From Lactifluus volemus (taxonomy: Eukaryota > Basidiomycota > Agaricomycetes > Russulales > Russulaceae): 64,000 nt of DNA. The position numbers and the translations under genes were made by a program. The notes beneath the pieces were generated by a model. It searched no databases, was not told where the DNA came from, and saw only the letters and a list, made by a program, of their open reading frames with translations. This document shows, in pieces, positions 55,046 to 64,000 of the stretch; the first letter of the stretch is position 1, and every line of letters begins with the position of its first letter. The stretch is taken from NCBI GenBank assembly GCA_022376515.1, contig WTXI01000165.1, positions 18,531 through 82,530 on the forward strand, written 5' to 3'.

Positions 55046-58000
55046 ATGGATTCCTCGCCTGTGACTCGGAATACTAGTACGGGACCTAGGATTACAGGTA
55101 ATTCGGGCCTGCATCACACCGCTTCATCTCAAGCTGAGATTTCTTCTCACCGCTTGCCCCGATAGACGATAAGGGAACTTCAAATTCATCAACGCAAACC
55201 CCCAATGGTATGTTGCTCAAACCTCTTACGCAGAAGCTTTCAGGCCCGCTGACCTTGCACTCCTCAATAAAGATAACACCGACCGCCACGCTGCCACGTC
55301 TCGTCACGCCAGTGAGTCCCGTAATGTTCCAAATTCTGTGACTCGGTATGCAATGCACAACGTGGGTAATGTAGGAGATGCTGGTGATAAGGGTAAACGC
55401 AGCGGCCAAGCTCGTGAACCTTTCCCGCTAGATTTAGTCGATGCGATAAATGGCATGCATCGTCTCCTCGACCTCATTAGTGAGACTGGGAGCAACGGCT
55501 GTGGTGAGGAATTCTAAGCTTGCAGTTGTGTGCGCAGGGGCTGACCTTGTACATGCAGTTGATAAGGTCATTATCGCACAAGACTCTCTCAAACACTTTA
55601 TCAATGCAATGTCCCCCGGGGCATACACATCAATCACTAAAGTCGATTTCAAAACGTTGGATCGACTCATGATTAAACCTCTGGGCGTATATGGATCTAA
55701 GGTTGGGATAGTGCGCCTCTTGCGTTCCATCAATATAGTCAGCGAGGACCTGTGAGTGAGCCCTCTGTTCCTAAGTACTATTCGGTAGATAATTGTGGTT
55801 CTACTTTAGTGCCCGCCTACTACTTTCTCCAACTGAAGTTGGTGGTTCGAGGCCCACCCTTTCGTCCGGTCTATATATTGTTGCAGGCGGACCAGTGGGT
55901 CCTTCAGAGGAACGTCACTATGTCATATACTGGCCCGAGGATTCAACGTGGGATGATTCGGCGGCTTCCTCTGTGTCTCGCAACAGAGTGACATTTATGA
56001 GGTGAGCAACTGCCGAATTTCCTATTATCTTCTTCATATTTTTGAAACAGGTATCTCACCAAAATATGTGACCAAGTAGTCGCAATCTTATCTTCCAAGC
56101 ATTCGGCTTCTATTGTCTGGGACGACAAGGACAATGATAGCTCCGACACTGAATCTGTGGAGACGGGTGACCCAGACAGACTAGTCACCTTTGTTGTTGA
56201 AAAGACGGATGATCAAGAAGACGGCGCAAAGTTACGACCCGGTTTTCAGGTATATATAGCGTTCGTTGAAGTTGAATTCACTTCTAATTCATCGAAGATG
56301 AAATCTCGCGACATCTCGAACTATGAGATTCCTGCGGAGTGTTCTCCGGATGTGGATCCATCGATATTTATTCCTCGTCTTCTGCACGGGGAAACCACCC
56401 AAGCGTTTTCTACCGTGACTTATATCCCTCGTCGCATTCTATGGAAAGAGTTCGACCACCGCCCTATCAGTAGGATGCTTCTAGAACAGATGTTGTAGGT
56501 ATTCTGGATTTCTTCTAGGCGTGGCACTCATGACTTTGATAGAAGTGAAAACGCGCTAGTTCTATCAGAGAGTCTCGATGAGAAGGCTGTTAAGATCTTG
56601 GTCGACGTGGCCCTTTCGAAACGTTTTCCAGAACAATGCTCCAAGTTGAATGCTGTGAGAAGGGATATTCGTGAAGACTCTCATAAAGAAATGAAAAAGA
56701 AACAAAGATTATTCTGTCAAGGACTTCAGGATGAAGAACGTGCTTTGTGGAGCACCCTTCGAGAGTCTGTTGTTAACGACGTGGTGAAACTCTTTCCGTA
56801 GGTCATTCAAGGCTCTTCCAGGTCCAAAGCGCTAACGCACATTTTCTTGTCATAGCACAATAGTGCCTGCTTCCCTTTCGTCTCATGTACCCGCCAATGG
56901 GATTTCTAGCACGAGTCAACATGTCACAGGTGAGCTTGTCTCCATACGGTTTACACACCACCGTTTTTCTGAGACCGAACGCCAGTCGAGGGTCTCCGTC
57001 ATCTGTACCCTGATTTCGATGACATCTATCGGCAGTGTGTTAAGAGCGCAAAGTTTGAGAGTATAAAGGGGCACGAATACCGGTCTTTGAAGGAGCGTCT
57101 GGTCACCTTGCTTCGCTTGCTCGGTAGACATCAAAATCTGGGCTCTGAAAAGCGCACGGAGCTCATCCAAGTGCTCATTTCTGAACATAGTCCTCTCCAC
57201 GCAATGCAAGCAATGACCCAAGAATCTGGCCTTTTTTCCGGGTTAAAGGACACAGACGAGGAGTCCCTGAAAAGGGAAATGAAAAAGATGGGAAATACCG
57301 TCTCTGACCCCAATTTTCTTCTCGAACTGAAGGGAGTCGATGACGGAGATTTACAATCCCCAATCAAGGGGGTTCTGGCTATTGCTTGTACCCAGCTCTC
57401 ATCTTCAATTGACGCGGCGGTGACCAAGATGACCCATGCCGTATTGCAGATGCAGCAGGACTCCTGCAAGTCATCTATACAACTCGAGTTCGAGACTGAA
57501 GAAAGGAGACTGTTGGAAGATGTGCTCGTGGCATTCATTCGCGAAATTAATGCCGGTTCAGCTGGATGTAGAACTTCGTGAGTTTGGAGATCTTGTGAGG
57601 GATTAAGACTGACCCCCGTTCTTAGAGCTGTTCACCTTAACGGCCTTGAACAATGTAGCAACGCCTACCGAGGTATGTCTATCTCTTTTGTTGACCCAGC
57701 GATCTCCCCAAACTAATGTTTGCGGGACGTGCTATCAAGAATACAAACTTATCGGTGGCAGAGAAATGCCCGAAGAACCAAAACTCCAATTTCAAGTCCA
57801 CATGGTAGACTTGACGAGTGACGACAAGCACATCATGCAGTTGAATTCAAAACACATCCCGAAGCCTACCACAAGTGACCGGCGCTCACCAGTATTTCAC
57901 CTACCTATTGGTCCTCGCATCGTGTATGAATCTAAGTTGCTGAGCTTGCTTCTTCTCTCACCTTAAGCCACTCTTTCAGCTTCTCTCAGCTTCTTGAGAA

Positions 58001-61000
58001 TGAGAGGTTTCTCCTTATTCTCGCTCATCGAAACAAGTACTCCATTTACCTCGCGCGCATGTCCGAGATGGATGCAGCTCTGCGGCGAGGCAAAACCGCC
58101 AAAACGCTTCACCGGAATAAGGTGGGCGAAGGCGTTCTGTTCGCCTCGACGAGGAGAAGAGGTTGTTATCTGTATGTAGTTCATCCATGGTAAGTACGTC
58201 ATCTACGATTCAAAACAAAGACCATGGTTACTATTCCCAACAAGCTACAGCTATACGCATTTGTTTTCGACGCAACGTTCAGGACTCTTCAAGCGCAAGG
58301 GACTCCTATTAGTCTATCCCAATGGTATGGACAAGCGGGGTCTCCATTTTGCATATGGCCCCAGTATGTGGAGATGAGGTGGTGTTGGTAGATTCCACAA
58401 TGCAAGCTCGCGTCTTTTCCTTTGTCACAATGCAATTCAGGTCGGCATTAGTCTTTCATCTTCTGATGAGACTGGATTGTGCAATAATCGCTGACGCGTG
58501 GTACCAGACCAGCTTCACTACACCTCCAATCTATCCCCAGCGCTATATATTCATTTCCTGATGGGTCTTGTCTCCTTTGTTTGCATGATCAGGCTTCACA
58601 ACCATCTTTGGCTGTATATCATTGGGAGACTTTTGGCTCCACGGACGGGATTTCGTTAGACGTCCCCAAGTTTCCTCTCAAGGGCGCTGTCTTGACGTCA
58701 ATGGTCAGCCGAGGATGCGTCTTTCTTCTTGGTCTTGACATCGATCGGCAATGCATGAAGTCCGTAGCCATCGATATCACAAGAAGGGCTACAGACTTCG
58801 TTTTTAAACAGAAGGGCAGCTCGTCTACGTCGGACAACTTGAACGCCCACACTCTGCACAACAGCATAATCGACTGTCACAAAGAGGTCTGGACCCGCTT
58901 CCCTGTTTATGCCGCTGTGAGGCGCCGTACTATTACGTCCTTGAGCGAGCGCCAACAGAAGAGTCTCACGTTCATTACCGAGATTCCCACGCCACTCTTC
59001 GTGCCATATTTCTCAGAGCTCATCCGGGCCTTCGAAAGGGAGGCGAAGAAGCCTACTGGTGACGAACTTCGCCGTATTGAAGTATCTGCCGCAAATTTCG
59101 AAACTTTCCGGACAAAGTAGTTTTCGACCCAAACTGGAATGTATCCCGCTACCGTGTTGGGGAGTGGCTTGTCGATCTGCTCTGCCTCATTCCGATCCAT
59201 ATCGCCGTTTGTCGTGAAAACCGGTTCATTCCCTTGGCGAATGGAGTTTTCTCTGCGGACTTGGAGAGGTCACTACTTGGTGCAGAGGTCAACAGGATAG
59301 TGGATAAATTGTCGTTCGGTTGGTATGAATCGATTTTCCAGTCGTATATGGCCCTCAAGGTATGATTGCCATCGCAGGAAATTTTCCCAGTACTGATGTT
59401 GTTCTACGTAGCCCGTGAAGGTTGTTTCGTCGATGGGCCAGCAATCCGTGGGAAAAAGCTTTGCCCTGAACCATCTCGTGGATACATCATTTGCAGGGAG
59501 CGCCATGCGGACGACAGGTATTTTTCCTTCCCCTTTACATCATATGAGACTGGGCTGACGTGTACAGAGGGGGTATGGATGTCCGTGACACCCACAGACA
59601 AAGAACTCATCGTCGCACTCGACTTCGAAGGTTGGACAAGCCGCTCGTTGCTCTGCCCCCAGCTGATTCCCATGGAATTGTAATTGTCAGGCGTCGACAG
59701 CATCGAAAGGTCTCCTCAAGAGGATACATTTCTTGTCCTATTCAATACTGCAATATCTAACCTCGTATGTCTGCCGTGTTCTCACCAGGATCGCCTCTGA
59801 GATTTAATAGGTCCTTTTCCGAAACAATTTCGCGTTCAGTCGCGATATAAGCGGTCTTTTCCAATCATTTCAATCCAGTGCATTCGTCCTGGATCCAGCA
59901 GCAAACCCTTCTCTCTTTCAATCTACCCTCGCTATCATCATCAAAGTTAGTAATCTATGACCACGGCGAATACCTATATAAACTTGCTCCCAGGACGTCG
60001 TGGAATCAGACAAGGCGGAGATCACCCGCGAGTAAGACTTCACTGGTTTGGCTGTAGCTCCTAGATGACGCGCGCTTCGTAGATTCTCTCTGAAGTTCCA
60101 GAAAATTGTGCAGCAAGAGAAGGATGCGAATTTTATTTCACGCCTTCATGCCGGGAAGTTAGACATCATAGCGTGGCCAGTGATCGAATCGAAGGAGTTT
60201 TACAAGCAGTTCGCGACTTTGAAGAGGCGGCTTGACCTACAGAAGATCACTCACCCTACTGCGGGCGAGTTTCTTCATACGATTAAGACCCTTATGGCAA
60301 AGATTAAAGTATGCCATTTACGCAATCAACGCCGTCACCTCTAATTACTCATCATAGGCCAATGACTGGGGATCGCTTTCTCGTCAGTTGTCTATGTTTC
60401 CCGTTGTCACTGCGATCTGATCTCAAAGCAGAAACCATGGCCGAGCACCGTGTAAAATCACTCTCCGCTCTCCTGCCGACTGCGCTTGCTACAGGATTCT
60501 CGGAAGTTGGAGAAGATATCGAGCCCCTGAAGGTTCGTAGCATATTAATTTGAATCACGAAGAGATTTAATGACTGACTAGATGTTTAGGACTTTAACAC
60601 TGAGCTCACGATCGAATGTGGTGACACCGATGCACGCTTTGCTGTCTCAGAGCATGAACAATTTTCGCCCGCCGATGTCGAAATACATCTTACCGCTCTT
60701 ATGGCGATTTCGAGCCCTAACATGGCACGACAATCCATTCCCGATGCTGAGTGGATGGCAGAGCTGGCATCACGCTTCAGTGGATTGATTGACTTGCGTG
60801 TGACCCACGTCCGAACCTGGTTGGATTGTAATTTGGAGAGATTTAAAGGCGACAACGCATCGATATGGGATTTACGTCGAAGATTTGACAGTATGGTCAT
60901 CCAGATGAAGGCAAATATCCAGCTATGCGGCGCCCAATGCATATCGTGCTGTCTCTTCTGTATTCGCAGTCGGCTTCACGAGGGCAACCATAGTTGCAAG

Positions 61001-64000
61001 AGCGATCACCGGTGCGCGCATAGATGCGAATTCTGCGAAGATGATCCCAAGCCTTGCAGTGCGCCGTATGTTTAATCTTGTCTTTATTAGTCACCGTCAC
61101 TGAAGCGAGAGTAGTGCCGGACATCCTGGGAAGCATATGTATGTAGGAAAACTAGTCAGATAACATGACTTTCTCATTAGTGAGCAGATGCGTCGTCAAC
61201 GCTCATCTTTGCGGCGAACCATGCAAATTGTCTGGCAAGCTAGGTTGCTTGGAAGATTGTACGAAAGTGAGCGGACAACGTCTCTCCTTAATTTATATAA
61301 GCTCACGTGTCTTTAGGTGTTGGGACACAGTGGAGATGATCACATGTGCTCCGCGCTTGTACATATGTGTGGTGAAGTATGAACGTATCTCAGAATTTGG
61401 GAAGTATAACGTTAACATCCTGCGGAATGGCTAGCCCTGTGCACTCCAAGGCCTTAAGCAACAGGACGGGAAGATCTATTCATGTCCGGAAAGGTGTAGT
61501 GTTCCTAGGTAGGTCTATCTTCCTGCTTTCCTCCGTGTTCTAATAACCGGCATCTACCGTGACGCAGTGAGCAAGGCCATTGGATTCATTCCTGTGATGT
61601 GAGGTTCTGCCCTATGGTGTGTGAACTCTGCAAATGGCCTTGTGGCCAGCCGCACCTCCATGGGCTTACTCAAGGCGCAAATCACCTGTGTGGGTTAGTT
61701 ATTCTCCTGGTCTATGAGACCATTTCTGGAGTTAAATCATGGCGAACAGAGACCCACATCCATGCCCTGCACTGTGTTCGGCCCAAGGAATCTGTGAAAT
61801 TGATACGGCGCCACACTCTGTCGCTGCCACCTTTACCGGGAAGCACGAGACCTTCCAGTACACGAAGGTAGTTATGGTGCTAGCTCTCGGAGATGATCTC
61901 TAAAGCCATCATATTTGTATTTTTAGTATACACAGGGTTTGTTCCGATTTTAAAGGCATGAGGTTATTCTGACTTTGAGACAGTTGCAAAACGGCTTCAA
62001 TGTGTCCAGATGATTCCGGCAGGGCAAATATCCCATGAGGGGTCACACAGTCACAGCACAGAAAAGCAACCCTTCCATTTCTGTGAAGCTCGGTGTGCTC
62101 TTTCTCAGTATGGTTGGTGGTAACGAAATGCTAACATGACGTAGTTGTGACAACTGTGGCCACTTCTGTACTTTTCTTCTCGGTAGGCAGGCTTGATTGT
62201 AGCAACATACCCAGGCTCAATTCTGGACATTCTAAGGTCATACTCAAGAGCATGATACAAGCCATGGGTCTATGGCGCAAACGTGCTGGGCCGTTGATGG
62301 ACCAGACGGAACATCTCTCGAATTGGGAGGTCGCAAGTTCTCTTCCGATGATGATGGAGCACCGATGATGTGCACCTTGTTTGCTCGTCGATGGGCAGAC
62401 ACGTGCACGTTGATTATTGCGGTACAGTAGATGGTAGTCCTTGCGATGGTCTAGAAATCCAACACAACACCGCACGCATGCTTCCAAACCCGGAAAAAAG
62501 CTAAAGATTATATTACTCATCGCCTATACTGGCGTAGGATAGGTGTGTCAAACGTGCCTGGTGCCATTTCATATCCAACTAGGCTGACGTGCGTTAACTT
62601 AGGCTTCAAAGGTCACGAGGACATTTTCTCCCTCGAAATAAGTGCTGAGGTTGTTAATAGACCCCTACACCCGTGATGAACAGAATGAGTTTGCGAAATG
62701 GTATGTCAGCCGCTTTGACTATAGACCGACCACTAATATGTCGTAATAGCGACGCCATGTGCCCAGGTATGCTGATCGACCACAAACCTTTCACGACTAA
62801 CGTCGCATAATTCCAGGGCCTGAGCATTCGATAATCACAGCTAGGACGGGGTAAACCATCATATTGCACGTTACCCATGTTCCATCCCCCTAGGAACCCC
62901 AGTGTTCCTGTGAATGTCCTTGGATATGTCTCTAACGATGGTCATTTATTCGGATGCAATAACCCTGCAGTGATCAGCAAGCATACCATGTGTAAGACCT
63001 TCGAGTTTCACGCTAAGATCGCTAATATCCTGAAAATCTGCAGGATATTCGTCATAGACAAGTTAAGCGCATATCATGAGATGTGTGTACTACGTCTCAT
63101 CTTTATATTAGGTCAGGCTCGATGTCTGGTCGTGACTGTCGACCGCTGGATAACGCACCACAAACAAACCAAATCCGGAAATACTTTAACAACGGCTGGG
63201 AGCAGTTTATTCAGCTCTATACAGTTTCTGGTCTGCCCGCCATGTCGCTACTACGGCACGCCGACAGACCGTTGGTGCGCTGCACGATGCATACAGCGTC
63301 ATTCTTTTCAATCACGCGTCTACGCGCGTCATTACTAACGACTTGACGAGCTCTCCGGATGAACTTCTTGGTGTTCTGCTAGCCACTTCTATGGGTGGTG
63401 GTACGAACTTTTCGCTGGCTCTTCGGGAGGGTCAAGCTGTCATGGAACGATACTGGAGCGCAGAAAGGCACGCAATTTGGATTCGAATCTCCGTTATGTA
63501 CAGCTTTATCTTACGGTTTCACGGTAACCCAGGGCACCGGTCATGATCTTCCTTTCTGATGGGGAGTCTTCAGTACCGAGCTCAGCGATCCAAAACCTTT
63601 GTCGGTGTGCTGTTCAGCTTGGGTAGGTCTTTTATTAATTAAACCATGCATGCGGAATTAATCGTTCATTATGTGGTGTAGAAAACCGTTATCTTTTCAT
63701 TCCGTTTCCTTTGGGCCAGATTCTGCTTCTTCTCTCCGCCGGATGGCCAAACTCGCCCTGGAAATACAGAACAATGCGCCCCATGATCCTCTGAGATCCG
63801 CAACAAAGTCCATTCCCTCGACTTTCTCCACCGCTCTGGATACGGTGAGAAAAACCAAAATCTATTTCACCCCTGGTGTGATTAAGGAAATCTCACCCGC
63901 GTTTGACACTACCTAGGTGCAACTGGCGGCGACATTCTTGGGAATCGCGGAGTCATTGAGAAAACCTCGGGGTTCCCTCATGCATCGGTCATCGGATTGA
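55046..64000 (+). CDS. Very large GB1/RHD3-like GTPase, Cys/His cluster, vWFA protein; apparent frameshifts
   Basis: This gene has many exons with short introns, from ATG 55046 (MDSSPVTRNTSTGPRIT) to TGA 63998-64000. In order: a long N-terminal part with helical and beta blocks (55.2-59.3 kb, including ERHYVIYWPEDSTWDD near 55910 and VYHWETFGSTDGISLDVP near 58640); a G domain with GQQSVGKS at about 59437-59460, RTTEG, and DFEG at 59621-59630, split by an intron, as in GBP/atlastin GTPases; a Cys/His-rich NF-X1-like region (60.93-62.2 kb, with HLCGEPCKLSGK and CPMVCELCKWPCGQPHLHG); and a vWFA domain whose MIDAS reads VID KSGSMS across intron 63062-63111. The last exon, 63917-64000, ends LRKPRGSLMHRSSD. 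Frame breaks near 58147, 58333 and 63203 look like single-base deletions. It may be a pseudogene or an intact gene with assembly errors. The function is unknown; large GTPases of this kind are immune-related in animals. Confidence 0.65.

Noticed and set aside
55200..55226. 26 bp intron in the fourth block of the GTPase gene
   Set aside because: Too short to splice; a frame change here is better explained by an indel or an unrecognised exon boundary.
58322..58561. Separate small gene within the GTPase locus
   Set aside because: It continues the neighbouring exon in another frame, so it is best read as the same gene after a one-base deletion.
63050..63120. Loss of the MIDAS aspartate in the vWFA domain
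   Set aside because: Unspliced reading suggested it, but a 50 bp intron with GTTAAG donor restores VIDKSGSMS.

Overview
The window is nuclear DNA of a filamentous basidiomycete, most likely an agaricomycete. The evidence is the many 50-65 bp GT-AG introns, a Kyakuja-Dileera-Zisupton (KDZ) transposon, a basidiomycete-type C2-NACHT-WD40 (NLR-like) gene family, and a spliced eukaryotic eL14 gene. Coding content is mixed: one housekeeping gene, one hypothetical gene, one very large GTPase/vWFA gene, three NLR-like copies, and about 30 kb of transposons.

Layout. 1-17.5 kb: a direct tandem duplication of about 10.16 kb. Each unit carries a decayed Copia relic, a conserved 5' region with a TATA box, and one C2-NACHT-WD40 gene (copy A 1595-7267, copy B 11746-17438). 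17.5-21.2 kb: a two-exon hypothetical gene and ribosomal protein eL14. 21.4-30.9 kb: a KDZ transposon with ~500 bp terminal inverted repeats, a ~10-exon transposase and a multi-exon cargo gene. 31-39.3 kb: a Helitron with a spliced Rep-helicase gene and an accessory gene. 39.5-41.6 kb: a short TIR element carrying a zinc-ribbon-type gene that contains two patches of NLR-gene sequence. 42.2-53.4 kb: inverted NLR copy C, split in its NACHT domain by a nearly pristine 5.46 kb Copia element (484 bp LTRs, 5 bp target duplication). 55.0-64.0 kb: a very large gene for a GB1/RHD3-type GTPase plus Cys/His cluster plus vWFA domain, ending at the last base.

The three NLR copies share one ten-exon model: an N-terminal extension, a C2-like domain, a helical linker, a NACHT ATPase and fourteen WD40 repeats. 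In copy B the exons sum to one base short of 1724 codons. Each copy is broken by different lesions: four frameshifts and a nonsense codon in A, one single-base deletion in B, and one single-base deletion plus the Copia insertion in C. The WD40 repeats are very alike in DNA (129 bp unit) but differ at a few surface positions, as in fungal allorecognition NLRs. The transposons and the NLR family are intertwined: a Copia element sits inside one copy, a Copia relic lies within the duplicated unit, and a TIR element carries NLR fragments.

All domain names come from motifs read by eye and knowledge of the families; no database search was run. Several single-base deletions could be assembly errors and are flagged.
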